From the NCBI RefSeq assembly GCF_030817175.1, contig NZ_JAUSYY010000001.1, forward strand, positions 496,001-560,000: 64,000 nucleotides of DNA, written 5' to 3'. The DNA is from Agromyces ramosus. GTDB lineage: Bacteria > Actinomycetota > Actinomycetes > Actinomycetales > Microbacteriaceae. Below, piece after piece: positions 52,103 through 61,042 of the stretch; position 1 is the first letter of the stretch, and each line of letters opens with the position of its first letter. The notes under the pieces were generated by a model. That model did no database searches. It was not told where the DNA came from and saw nothing but the letters and a program-made list of their open reading frames with translations. The position numbers and the translations under genes are program-made.

Positions 52103-53947
52103 TCAGCCTTCGAGTGACTCCGACACCTCGAGCCACCGGGTCTCGAGCTCGGCGACCGAGGTCTCGAGCCGCCCGAGTTCGTCGCCGAGCACGGCGAGCC
52201 CCACGTAGTCGCCCTGGTCGTGCACGGCGAGCTTCTCGTGGAGCCGGGCGATCTCGGCGGCGAGCTTCTCGAGCCGGCGGTCGATCGAGGAGAGCTCCTT
52301 CTCGGCGGTTCGGCGCTCCGCCCCGGCGAGCGCCGGGGCGGCGGCCGAGGCGTGCATCGCGGCGCCGGTCGATGCGCCCGCGCCGGGGGTCGGCACCGCC
52401 GCGGCCGTCTCGACGCCCGCCTTCCGGAGCTCGAGGTACTGGTCGACGCCGCGCGGCAGGTCGCGCAGGTGCCCGTCGAGGATCGCGAACTGGCGGTCGG
52501 TGACGCGCTCGATCAGGTAGCGGTCGTGCGAGACGACGAGCAGGGTGCCGGGCCAGGAGTCGAGGAGGTCTTCGATGGCGGCGAGCATGTCGGTGTCGAG
52601 GTCGTTCGTGGGCTCGTCGAGGATCAGCACGTTGGGCTCGGCGAGCAGGATGAGGAGCAGCTGCAGGCGTCGCTTCTGCCCGCCCGAGAGGTTCTTCACG
52701 GGCGTCGAGAGCTGGGCCGTCGTGAAGCCGAGGCGCTCGAGCAGCTGCCCCGGCGTCATCTCCTTGTCGCCCACCTGGTAGGAGGTGCGCTGCTCGGCGA
52801 CGACGGCGCTCACGCGCTGCTCCGAGTACTCGGTGAGCTCGGCGAGCTCCTGGCTGAGCGTCGCGATGCGCACCGTCTTGCCGCGCTTGACGCGCCCGGT
52901 GGTCGGCTGCACGGCGCCCGTGACGAGGCCGAGCAGCGTCGACTTGCCCGCGCCGTTCACCCCGAGGATGCCGGTCCGCTCCCCCGGCGCGATGCGCCAC
53001 TCGAGCTCGTGCAGCACCGTGCGGGTCGCTGGGGCATCGGCCGGGGCATCCGCCACCGGGTAGACGACCGACACGTCGAGGAGGTCGACGACGTCCTTGC
53101 CGAGTCGAGACACCGCGAGCCGGTTGAGCTCGACGGGGTTTCGCAGCGGCGGCTCGTTCTCGATGAGCTGGTTCGCCGCCTCGATGCGGAACTTCGGCTT
53201 CGAGGTGCGTGCAGGGGCGCCGCGGCGCAGCCACGCGAGCTCCTTGCGCATGAGGTTCTGGCGCTTCGACTCGGATGCCGCGGCCATGCGGTCGCGTTCG
53301 ACCCGCTGCAGCACGTAGGCCGCGTACCCGCCCTCGAATGGCTCGACGATGCCGTCGTGCACCTCCCACGTGTTCGTGCAGACCTCGTCGAGGAACCACC
53401 GGTCGTGGGTCACGACCACCAGGGCGCCCGAGTTCTGCGCCCACCGGGCCTTCAGGTGGCCCGCGAGCCAGGCGATGCCCTCGACGTCGAGGTGGTTCGT
53501 GGGCTCGTCGAGGAGCACCACGTCCCAGTCGCCGACGAGCAGGGCGGCGAGTCCGACGCGGCGGCGCTGCCCGCCCGAGAGGCTCGCGATCTGCGCGTGC
53601 CACGGGACATCTGCGAGCAGGCCCGCGATGACGTCGCGAACCCGCGCGTCGCCCGCCCACACGTGCTCCTCGATGCCGCCCACGACCGACTCGGCCACGG
53701 TCTTGCCCGGGTCGACGACGTCGGCCTGGTCGAGCATGCCGATGCGGATGCCCCGGCGCAGCGTCACCCGTCCGCCGTCGGGCTCGATGCGACCCGAGAG
53801 CAGCTTCAGCAGCGTCGACTTGCCGTCGCCGTTGCGTCCGACGACACCGATGCGATCGCCCTCGTCGATGCCGAGGGTGACCTCGTCGAAGACGGTGCGC
53901 GTCGGGAACTCGAGGTGCAGGCGCTCGGCGCCGAGGAGGTGTGCCAT
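52103..53947 (-). CDS. ABC-F family ATPase (Uup-like)
   Basis: Soluble protein of 614 residues with two ABC domains: Walker A GRNGDGKST (about 37-45) and GVNGAGKST (about 339), signatures LSGGQRRR and LSGGQKRR, Walker B DEPTNHLD and DEPTNDLD. The inter-domain linker carries the P-site tRNA interaction region, and the C-terminal 75 residues form a coiled coil, as in Uup. ABC-F proteins act on the ribosome; resistance versus housekeeping cannot be told, but the chromosomal core setting favours housekeeping. Confidence 0.93.
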   Translation of the reverse strand: MAHLLGAERLHLEFPTRTVFDEVTLGIDEGDRIGVVGRNGDGKSTLLKLLSGRIEPDGGRVTLRRGIRIGMLDQADVVDPGKTVAESVVGGIEEHVWAGDARVRDVIAGLLADVPWHAQIASLSGGQRRRVGLAALLVGDWDVVLLDEPTNHLDVEGIAWLAGHLKARWAQNSGALVVVTHDRWFLDEVCTNTWEVHDGIVEPFEGGYAAYVLQRVERDRMAAASESKRQNLMRKELAWLRRGAPARTSKPKFRIEAANQLIENEPPLRNPVELNRLAVSRLGKDVVDLLDVSVVYPVADAPADAPATRTVLHELEWRIAPGERTGILGVNGAGKSTLLGLVTGAVQPTTGRVKRGKTVRIATLSQELAELTEYSEQRVSAVVAEQRTSYQVGDKEMTPGQLLERLGFTTAQLSTPVKNLSGGQKRRLQLLLILLAEPNVLILDEPTNDLDTDMLAAIEDLLDSWPGTLLVVSHDRYLIERVTDRQFAILDGHLRDLPRGVDQYLELRKAGVETAAAVPTPGAGASTGAAMHASAAAPALAGAERRTAEKELSSIDRRLEKLAAEIARLHEKLAVHDQGDYVGLAVLGDELGRLETSVAELETRWLEVSESLEG

Positions 53948-54005
53948 GTCCTGACGAGCCTAGCCGCCGCGGGCTGGGAGGCGACCCGGTCGCAGTCGGG
54001 GCGGC

Positions 54006-54938
54006 CTAGCCGTGCATGATGCGCGCGCCGTGCACCGGACCGTGCACGTGCACGACGTTCAGGCGCGCCGCGGAGAGGGCGACCTGCAGCTCGATCGCCG
54101 ACTCGGCGTCGTCGACGAGGAACGCGACCGTCGGACCCGAGCCCGAGACGATTCCGGCGAGCGCGCCGTGCGCCTCGCCGAGTTCGAGGATGCCGCCGAG
54201 GCCGGGTGCGAGTCCGAGCGCAGCCGCCTGCAGGTCGTTGTGCAGCGCTCCGGAGAGGAGCCGCGGGTCGCCGGCGCGAAGCGCCTGCAGCACCGCCGAG
54301 TCGACGACGGGCGATCGCTCGGCGGGCGCGAACGCGAGCCGTTCTTCACGGCGCCGGTCGAGCTCCCGGTACACGCCGGGCGTCGAGAGGCCGAACTCCG
54401 CGACCGCGAGCACCCAGTGGAACGACCCGGTCGCGAGGGCGGGGCTCAACCGGTCGCCCCGGCCGGTGCCGATGGCCGTGCCGCCCGACAGGGCGAACGG
54501 CACGTCGGCGCCGAGCTTCGCGGCGAGCGCGTGCAGCTCCTCCTTGGAGAGCGCCGTGCCCCAGAGCGCGTCGCACGCGACAAGGGTGGCCGCGGCATCC
54601 GCCGACCCGCCGCCCATGCCACCCGCGATCGGCACGTGCTTCTCGATCTCGAGACGCACACCGCCCGGCACGCCGGCCGTGCGCGCGAGGAGCTTCGCCG
54701 CCTTGATGGCGAGGTTCGAGCTGTCAACCGGGAGCCCCGAGGTGTCGATGCTGCCGCCGAAGCCCACGCTGAACTCGTCGTCGGGCCAGGCCCGCACGTC
54801 TTCGTAGAGCGAGACGGCCTGGTAGGCGGTCGCGACATCGTGGTAGCCGTCGGCCTGCACGGAGCCCACGCGCATGAAGAGGTTGACCTTGCCGGGCGCC
54901 CGAACGTGCACTGCCTCGTCGGTCGCGGCGATCGTCAT
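54006..54938 (-). CDS. ispE: 4-diphosphocytidyl-2-C-methyl-D-erythritol kinase
   Basis: GHMP kinase of the MEP isoprenoid pathway. N-terminal [17 protein letters not shown]-binding [16 protein letters not shown] (near residue 95) and C-terminal [13 protein letters not shown] are the three GHMP motifs. 310 residues. Downstream of ksgA as in M. tuberculosis (ksgA-ispE), but with a DUF4287 gene in between. Its product feeds the prenyl diphosphates used by the cis-prenyltransferase elsewhere in the window. Confidence 0.95.
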   Translation of the reverse strand: MTIAATDEAVHVRAPGKVNLFMRVGSVQADGYHDVATAYQAVSLYEDVRAWPDDEFSVGFGGSIDTSGLPVDSSNLAIKAAKLLARTAGVPGGVRLEIEKHVPIAGGMGGGSADAAATLVACDALWGTALSKEELHALAAKLGADVPFALSGGTAIGTGRGDRLSPALATGSFHWVLAVAEFGLSTPGVYRELDRRREERLAFAPAERSPVVDSAVLQALRAGDPRLLSGALHNDLQAAALGLAPGLGGILELGEAHGALAGIVSGSGPTVAFLVDDAESAIELQVALSAARLNVVHVHGPVHGARIMHG

Positions 54939-54947
54939 GCTTCCACG

Positions 54948-55484
54948 TTAACCGACTGCTCGCAGCCAGTCGCGCATCTGCGTCTTCACCTCGGCCAGGC
55001 GCGAGTCGTCGGGCAGCTTGCCCCAGGTGAGCCCGATCGACGACCTGCCGCCGTCACGGTCGGTCGCCGACGCGAGCACGAACTCGCCGTCGAGTGGGAA
55101 GCGCGCGGTCGGATGCTTCGCCTCGAGGTTCAGGGCCAGCGGCTCGACGCCCAGCTCGCGGCCGACGACCGCGGCCAGTGCCCGAAGTGCCGCCTGCTTC
55201 TCGAGCCCGACCGTGCGCGTGACGCTCGCCTCGTACGTGCCGTCTTGACGTTGCCCGGGCCGCCGGATGCCGCGCGCCTGCTCGTAGGCGACGGTGACCC
55301 CCTGCGACCACCACGGGTCGACGCCCTGGTCGCTGACGAGCCATCGCGCGATCGCCTGGTGCTTCCAGGTCGCGGCCCCTGCAGCGTCGAGGATGCCGAA
55401 CCACTCGTCGCGCGAGCGACCCGTGGCCTCACGTACGGCGTCGTCGCCGACGCCCTCTGCGCTGCTCCCCACGGGCTTCGCCAT
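54948..55484 (-). CDS. DUF4287 domain protein
   Basis: A 178-residue protein. Residues about 22-75 (RDEWFGILDAAGAATWKHQAIARWL, then WWSQGVTVAYEQARG) are the DUF4287 helical domain. The C-terminal half (VTRTVGLEKQAALRALAAVV, FVLASATDRDGGRSSIGLTWGKLP) resembles an SRPBCC/AHSA1-like sheet. Function unknown. It lies between ksgA and ispE with 3- and 9-bp gaps and must be cotranscribed. Confidence 0.8.
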   Translation of the reverse strand: MAKPVGSSAEGVGDDAVREATGRSRDEWFGILDAAGAATWKHQAIARWLVSDQGVDPWWSQGVTVAYEQARGIRRPGQRQDGTYEASVTRTVGLEKQAALRALAAVVGRELGVEPLALNLEAKHPTARFPLDGEFVLASATDRDGGRSSIGLTWGKLPDDSRLAEVKTQMRDWLRAVG

Positions 55485-55487
55485 GGT

Positions 55488-56369
55488 TCACGCTACCGCC
55501 GCTGCACGTGCGATGGCGAGGAAGTCGCCGACGCGGAGTTGCTCGCCGCGGGTCTCGGGGTCGACCCCGGCACGGGTGAGCACCTCGGAGGCGGCGGCCG
55601 CGGATCCGCCGAGCACGCCCGAGAGCGCCTGGCGGAGCATCTTGCGGCGCTGCTGGAACGCCGCGTCGACGATGGCGAACGTCGCGCGACGCTCCTGCTC
55701 GGTTCCGGGCGGAACGGCACGCTCGAAGCCGACGAGCACCGAGTCGACGTTCGGCACCGGCCAGAACACCATGCGCGACACCTGGCCGGCCGTGCGCCAG
55801 CGCCCGTACCACGCCGCCTTCACGCTCGGGGCGCCGTAGACCTTCGAGCCCGGGTCGGCTGCGAGGCGGTGCCCGACCTCGGCCTGCACCATCACGATGC
55901 CCGACGCGAGCGACGGGAAATGCTCGAGCAGGTGCAGCAGCACCGGCACCGAGACGTTGTACGGCAGGTTCGCCACGAGCCGCGTGGGCGCTCCGGGCAG
56001 CTCGGTCACCTGCAGGGCGTCGGCCCGCACCACCGTGATGGGCGTGCCCGGCTGCATGACCGCGACCGTGTGCGGCAGCTGCTCGGCGAGGCGGTGGTCG
56101 ATCTCGACGGCGATGACGGATGCCCCGGCCTCGAGCAGCCCGAGTGTCAGCGAGCCGAGGCCGGGCCCGATCTCGAGCACCGTCTCTCCGGGCTGCACTC
56201 CGGCGACGTGCACGATGCGCCGCACCGTGTTGCCGTCGTGCACGAAGTTCTGGCCGAGCTTCTTGGTGGGCGTCACGTCGAGGAGCTCGGCGAGGTCGCG
56301 GATCTCGGCCGGCCCGAGCAGGCGTGGCGCGGCGGCACCACCCTCGGCCTCATGCCGGTGGGCGTTCAC
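55488..56369 (-). CDS. ksgA: 16S rRNA (adenine1518-N6/adenine1519-N6) dimethyltransferase
   Basis: RsmA/KsgA dimethylates two adjacent adenines in helix 45 of 16S rRNA late in 30S assembly. [10 protein letters not shown] at the N-terminus, SAM-binding [16 protein letters not shown] near residue 65, catalytic [10 protein letters not shown] and VQAEVGHRL are conserved. 293 residues. GTG 56369 overlaps the tatD stop (GTGA), so translation is coupled. Confidence 0.95.
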   Translation of the reverse strand: MNAHRHEAEGGAAAPRLLGPAEIRDLAELLDVTPTKKLGQNFVHDGNTVRRIVHVAGVQPGETVLEIGPGLGSLTLGLLEAGASVIAVEIDHRLAEQLPHTVAVMQPGTPITVVRADALQVTELPGAPTRLVANLPYNVSVPVLLHLLEHFPSLASGIVMVQAEVGHRLAADPGSKVYGAPSVKAAWYGRWRTAGQVSRMVFWPVPNVDSVLVGFERAVPPGTEQERRATFAIVDAAFQQRRKMLRQALSGVLGGSAAAASEVLTRAGVDPETRGEQLRVGDFLAIARAAAVA

Positions 56370-57286
56370 GCCGTGCCCTGCTGATGGATCGGCAGCACGG
56401 GCTCATCTTGCCACGAGCCGTACACCCGAACCGTGTTCGACGCGAGCTGCGAGCAGAAGTCGTCGAGGTCGGTTCCGAGCGCCTCGGCCATGAATCGGGC
56501 GGTGTGCGGCACGAGGTAGGGCGCGTTCGGGCGCCCTCGCAGGGGTGCGGGCGTGAGGTACGGGGCATCCGTCTCGACGAGGATGCGGTCGCGCGGCGCG
56601 ACCCGCAACGCCGCACGGAGGTTCTCGGCGTTCTTGAACGTGACGTTGCCGGCGAACGAGAGGTACCAGCCCTCGTCGGCGGCGAGCCGTGCGAGGTCCG
56701 CGCCGCCGGAGAAGCAGTGGAACACCGTGCGCTCCGGCGCACCCACGCGCCGGAGCGTCTCGACGACCTCGTCGTGGGCGTCGCGGTCGTGGATCTGCAG
56801 CGCGAGCCCGTGCCGCTTCGCGATGTCGAGGTGCGCCTCGAAGGCGCGGAACTGGGCGCCGCGGCCGTCGTCGCCGGTGCGGAAGAAATCGAGTCCGGTC
56901 TCGCCGATGGCGCGCACGCGCGGCCGGGCCGCGAGCTCGTCGATCACGGCGAGCGCCTCGTCGAGGGTTCCGGATGCCTCGAGCCGGGGCGCCTCGTTGG
57001 GGTGCAGCGCCACCGCCGCGAGGAGCCGCGGCTCGCGTTCGGCGACCTCGGCCGACCAGCGGCTCGTCGCGACATCCGTGCCCACCTGCACGGCGCCGAC
57101 CACGCCGACGGATGCCGCGCGCTCGAGGTGCTCGTGCACGTCGAGCGGCAGCGCGCCGTCGGCGATCTCGAGGTGCGTGTGGTTGTCGTAGACGCCGACC
57201 GGAAGCGGTTCGGGCAGCGGCGGGTACTCGACGGCACGGCCGCCGTCGGCACGGGTGCGGAGGTGATCGGGGGTGGGTCCGGTCAC
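56366..57286 (-). CDS. TatD family deoxyribonuclease
   Basis: TIM-barrel metal-dependent hydrolase of 306 residues. Metal ligands: HTHLE motif in [13 protein letters not shown] in [11 protein letters not shown] in [12 protein letters not shown] in VFHCFSGG, D in [11 protein letters not shown]. TatD proteins are 3'-5' exonucleases active on damaged DNA. The start is taken as GTG 57286, 8 bp after the metG stop; the Shine-Dalgarno is weak. Between metG and ksgA, with no rpfB. Confidence 0.92.
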   Translation of the reverse strand: MTGPTPDHLRTRADGGRAVEYPPLPEPLPVGVYDNHTHLEIADGALPLDVHEHLERAASVGVVGAVQVGTDVATSRWSAEVAEREPRLLAAVALHPNEAPRLEASGTLDEALAVIDELAARPRVRAIGETGLDFFRTGDDGRGAQFRAFEAHLDIAKRHGLALQIHDRDAHDEVVETLRRVGAPERTVFHCFSGGADLARLAADEGWYLSFAGNVTFKNAENLRAALRVAPRDRILVETDAPYLTPAPLRGRPNAPYLVPHTARFMAEALGTDLDDFCSQLASNTVRVYGSWQDEPVLPIHQQGTA

Positions 57287-57293
57287 TCGGGGC

Positions 57294-58853
57294 TCACTCG
57301 GTGATCTCGACGCGCGGGAACAACGCCTCGAGCGGCGCGACCCGTTCGCCGGTCGCCCAGTCGTGGGCGCGATCGATGCGCTGCTCCTGCACGGTGCCGG
57401 GAGCGCCGAGCGCGGTCCAGAGCTTCGCTGTCGCCTTCGGCAGCACCGGCGAGAGCAGCACGGCGAGCGTGCCGAGGCCGTGGTAGGCCGTGGCGAGCAC
57501 GGTCTCGAGCCGTTCGCGCTTGGCCGGATCCTTCGCGAGGGTCCACGGCTCCTCGATGGTGAGGTAGCCGTTGAGCGCGTCGACGAGCTCCCACGCGGCG
57601 CCGATCGCCTCGTGGATCGCGGTTCGGCCGATGGCCTCCCACGAGGCATCCGTCGCACGCCGCTCGACCGAGCCGATCTCGAGATCGGCGACCGTCGGCG
57701 CACCGCCGGTCGGAACCACGCCGTCGCAGTAGCGCGTGACCATGGCGATGACCCGGGAGGCGAGGTTGCCGAAGCCGTTGGCGAGCTCGGCCTGGTATCG
57801 AGCCGCCAGGTCTTCCCACGAGAACGAGCCGTCTTGGCCGAACGCGATGGCGCGCAGGAAGTAGTAGCGGAACGCGTCGGACCCGAAGGTCTCGGTGATC
57901 TGCTCGGGGGCGATGCCGGTGAGCTTCGACTTCGACATCTTCTCGCCGCCGACGAGGAGCCAGCCGTGCCCGAAGACGCCCTTGGGCACCTCGAGGCCCG
58001 CCGCGATGAGCATGGCCGGCCAGATGACCGCGTGGAAGCGCAGGATGTCCTTGCCGATGATGTGCTGCGCGGGCCAACGACGGGCGAACTCCGCCTCGTC
58101 TTGACCGTAGCCCGCCGCGGTGATGTAGTTCAGCAGCGCATCGAACCAGACGTAGACGACGTGCGTCTCGTCCCACGGCACCTTCACGCCCCAGTCGAAC
58201 GTGGAGCGCGAGATCGAGAGGTCGGCGAGGCCCGACTTCACGAACGAGACCGCCTCGTTGCGCGCCGACTCGGGCTGCACGAAGTCGGGACGCTCCGCAT
58301 AGAGGGCGAGGAGCTGGTCGGCGAAGGCGGACATGCGGAAGAAGTAGTTCTTCTCATTCAGCAGCTCGACGGGCTTCGAGTGGATCGCGCAGACGAGCTG
58401 GCCCTCGTAGTCGCCGGTGCCCGGCACGAGCTCGGACTGCTGCTTGTACTCTTCGCAGCCGACGCAGTAGTAGCCCTCGTACTCGCCGGTGTAGATGTGA
58501 CCGTCGTCGTAGAGCTTCTGCAGGAACTTCTGCACGTTGCGCTCGTGCCGCTCGTCGGTCGTGCGGATGAAGTCGTCGTTCGCGATGTCGACCGTCTCGA
58601 GCAGCGGCACCCACGCCTCGGCGACGAGCTTGTCGGCCCACTCCTTCGGCGTCACGCCGTTGGCGGTCGCCGTGCGCAGGATCTTCTGGCCGTGCTCGTC
58701 GGTGCCCGTGAGCATCCACGTGTCGTCGCCCGCCTGGCGGTGCCAGCGCGCGAGGACGTCGGCGGCCACCTCCGTGTAGGCGTGGCCGATGTGCGGCACG
58801 TCATTCACATAGAAAATGGGCGTGGTGACATAGAACGAGGAGCCGTCGGCCAT
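57294..58853 (-). CDS. metG: Methionyl-tRNA synthetase
   Basis: Class I synthetase, 519 residues. HIGH motif as HIGHAYT near residue 20, KMSKS as GEKMSKSKL near residue 300, and a one-knuckle zinc/Cys insert (YYCVGCEEYKQ). It lacks the C-terminal EMAP dimerisation domain, so it is the short monomeric form found in mycobacteria. ATG 58853. First gene of a run metG-tatD-ksgA-DUF4287-ispE-ABC-F on the minus strand. Confidence 0.96.
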   Translation of the reverse strand: MADGSSFYVTTPIFYVNDVPHIGHAYTEVAADVLARWHRQAGDDTWMLTGTDEHGQKILRTATANGVTPKEWADKLVAEAWVPLLETVDIANDDFIRTTDERHERNVQKFLQKLYDDGHIYTGEYEGYYCVGCEEYKQQSELVPGTGDYEGQLVCAIHSKPVELLNEKNYFFRMSAFADQLLALYAERPDFVQPESARNEAVSFVKSGLADLSISRSTFDWGVKVPWDETHVVYVWFDALLNYITAAGYGQDEAEFARRWPAQHIIGKDILRFHAVIWPAMLIAAGLEVPKGVFGHGWLLVGGEKMSKSKLTGIAPEQITETFGSDAFRYYFLRAIAFGQDGSFSWEDLAARYQAELANGFGNLASRVIAMVTRYCDGVVPTGGAPTVADLEIGSVERRATDASWEAIGRTAIHEAIGAAWELVDALNGYLTIEEPWTLAKDPAKRERLETVLATAYHGLGTLAVLLSPVLPKATAKLWTALGAPGTVQEQRIDRAHDWATGERVAPLEALFPRVEITE

Positions 58854-58894
58854 GCGCTCAATCCTATGGGCGAGCGCATGCGCCTTCGGCCGGG

Positions 58895-60037
58895 TTACAC
58901 GTCGTCGAGTGCGGGGTCCGGTTCAGCGGTCGCCCCTTCGGTCTCCGCCTCCGCCCTGCGTGCGCGTTCCGCGCGTTCCTCGCGGTGCCGGCGGCGCACG
59001 CTGCCGTCGCCGATGGCCGACGGGACCGCCTCCTCGGCGTCGAGGTGCGCGTGCGGCGTGGGCACGCCGAGCGTGACGTCCTGCTCCTTGATCGCGGGCT
59101 CCTGCACGCGCTGGCCGGCGTATCCGACGATGCGGAATCCGAGCACGATCTTGCCGGGCGCCTCGCGGCGGTCGAGGGCACGGTAGGCCTCGACCACGTC
59201 GTCGAGGGGGAACACGTCGGCGATCGGCAGCCGGACCCGACGAGCGGCGGCGAGCGCGGCGACGCGGCCGAGGGCCACGACATCGCCCGCGTAGAGCTTC
59301 ACGGCACCGCGTTGATCGACCGCCTCCCAGTCGACGAGCGTCAGCGTGCGCGACGCCGGCACGCCGAGTGCCACGGCCTCGTGCACCTCGCCGCCGAGGA
59401 AGTCGAGGAACGCGGTGACCGGGCCGTGCGCGAGCTCGCGGACCCGCTCGGCGAGCGCCGGGCCGTACCCGGTCGGGAGCACCCCGAACTGGCGGAGGAA
59501 GTCGAAGCGCATCGGCGCGCTCGTGCCGACCACGGTCGCGCCGCGCGAGCGGGCGAACTGGGCGGCGAGGCATCCGATGCCCCCGGCCGCCGCCGTGACG
59601 ACGACGGTGTCGTTCGGGCCGAGCCCGAGTCCCTCGACGGCGTTCCAGGCAGTGGTGCCGGCGACGTAGAGGGAGCCGGCCACCTCCCACGACAAGGCCG
59701 GAGGCTTCGGCAGGAGCTGGCGTTCGGGCACGACCACGTGAGTGGCCTGTGCGCCGCGGTCGACGTAGCCCATCACCTCATCGCCCCGCGCGAACCCGAC
59801 GACACCCGGCCCGGTCGCGAGGACGACGCCCGCGAGGTCGCGCCCCTGCGGCGACGGGAACTGCACCGGCCATCGATCGGGATGCTCGCCTCGCCGGATC
59901 GCGCTCTCGACGGGGTTCAGCCCGCAGGCGAACACCTCGACGAGCACTTCGCCCTCGCCTGGATCGGGCGTCGGGACCTCGACGACCTCGAGCACCTCGG
60001 GGCCGCCGAACCTGGAGAATCGGACTGCGTGAGCCAT
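58895..60037 (-). CDS. Quinone-oxidoreductase-type (MDR superfamily) NADP-dependent dehydrogenase
   Basis: A 380-residue zeta-crystallin-like oxidoreductase. GroES-like N-terminus (FGGPEVLEVVEVPTPDPGEGEVLVEV, GRDLAGVV), Rossmann motif VVVTAAAGGIGCLAAQFAR near residue 150. The catalytic zinc cysteines are missing, so it is of the zinc-independent reductase type. After the normal end (about residue 313, KIVLGFRIVG) it has a 65-residue charged, Arg/Glu-rich tail. ATG 60037 follows GGAGG. Substrate unknown. Confidence 0.88.
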   Translation of the reverse strand: MAHAVRFSRFGGPEVLEVVEVPTPDPGEGEVLVEVFACGLNPVESAIRRGEHPDRWPVQFPSPQGRDLAGVVLATGPGVVGFARGDEVMGYVDRGAQATHVVVPERQLLPKPPALSWEVAGSLYVAGTTAWNAVEGLGLGPNDTVVVTAAAGGIGCLAAQFARSRGATVVGTSAPMRFDFLRQFGVLPTGYGPALAERVRELAHGPVTAFLDFLGGEVHEAVALGVPASRTLTLVDWEAVDQRGAVKLYAGDVVALGRVAALAAARRVRLPIADVFPLDDVVEAYRALDRREAPGKIVLGFRIVGYAGQRVQEPAIKEQDVTLGVPTPHAHLDAEEAVPSAIGDGSVRRRHREERAERARRAEAETEGATAEPDPALDDV

Positions 60038-60137
60038 GTCGCACCTCCACTGTGCGGTGGTCCCATTCTCCGCCTCCGCGTCCGGGAGCGACAGTGCCGG
60101 GCTGGACGTGGCGTGTCGCGCGCGGGCCGGCCTCGCC

Positions 60138-60962
60138 TCACGCGCCCTTGCGGGCCGCGAGCGCAGCCTCGTAGAGCTCACGCTTCGGGAGGCCGCTCTC
60201 CCCGGCAACGAGCGCCACGGCGTCTTTCAGGCGGGTTCCGGATCCCGCGAGCGCGAGCACCCGCTCGAGCGAGGTCGCGGCATCGGCCTGCTGCTCGGCC
60301 GCCCCGCCGACGACGATGCAGATCTCACCGCGCACGCCGCCGGCCGCCCACTCGGCGAGCTCGCCGAGGCCGCCGCGCCGCACCTCCTCGTGCAGCTTCG
60401 TGAGCTCGCGGCAGACCGCCGCCGGCCGGTCGGTGCCGAACGCCTCTGCGAGCGCCGTGAGGCTCGCGGCGAGCCGCGACGGCCCCTCGAAGAACACGAG
60501 CGTACGCCGGTCTCCGGCGAGCTCGGCGAGGCGACGGCTGCGCTCCCCCGCCTTGCGCGGCAGGAACCCCTCGAACGCGAACCGGTCGGTCGGCAGGCCG
60601 GAGACGGCGAGCGCGGTGACGACGGCCGAGGGCCCCGGGATCACCGTGACCTCGACGCCGCCGGCCGCGGCGGCCGCGACGAGCGGGAAGCCCGGGTCGG
60701 ACACCGTGGGCATGCCGGCATCGCTGAGCACGAGCAGGTCGGTCTCCCGCGCGAGCTCGACGAGCTCGGCCGCTTTCTGGCGTTCGTTGTGCTCGTGCAG
60801 TGCGATGAGGCGCGGGCGGTTCGCGATGCCGAGACCCGCGAGCAGCCGCTGAGTGACCCGGGTGTCTTCGGAGGCGACGATCGTCGCGTTCTGCAGCGCC
60901 TCACGGAGCCTCGTCGAGGCGTCGCCGAGGTTGCCGATGGGCGTCGCCGCGAGGATGATCAT
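60138..60962 (-). CDS. rsmI: 16S rRNA (cytidine1402-2'-O)-methyltransferase
   Basis: Tetrapyrrole-methylase-fold enzyme methylating the 2'-O of C1402 in the decoding centre. LAATPIGNLGDASTRLREAL at the N-terminus, EDTRVTQRLL, LLVLSDAGMPTVSDPG and VIPGPSAVVTALAVSGLPTDRFAFEGFLP are family blocks. 274 residues. Divergent from pmt, the order rsmI/pmt also found in mycobacteria (Rv1003c/Rv1002c). Confidence 0.95.
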   Translation of the reverse strand: MIILAATPIGNLGDASTRLREALQNATIVASEDTRVTQRLLAGLGIANRPRLIALHEHNERQKAAELVELARETDLLVLSDAGMPTVSDPGFPLVAAAAAGGVEVTVIPGPSAVVTALAVSGLPTDRFAFEGFLPRKAGERSRRLAELAGDRRTLVFFEGPSRLAASLTALAEAFGTDRPAAVCRELTKLHEEVRRGGLGELAEWAAGGVRGEICIVVGGAAEQQADAATSLERVLALAGSGTRLKDAVALVAGESGLPKRELYEAALAARKGA

Positions 60963-61030
60963 GCACTCAGTCTGTCACCGGCCCGCCCGAGCGCCGCTCG
61001 TGCGCGGAGTCGCCGAGTGGCGTTTGAGCT

Positions 61031-61036
61031 TAGGGT
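61031..61036 (+). promoter_or_regulatory. -10 element for leaderless pmt transcript
   Basis: TAGGGT ends 6 nt before ATG 61043; no Shine-Dalgarno is present. Confidence 0.5.
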
Positions 61037-61042
61037 GGGCGC

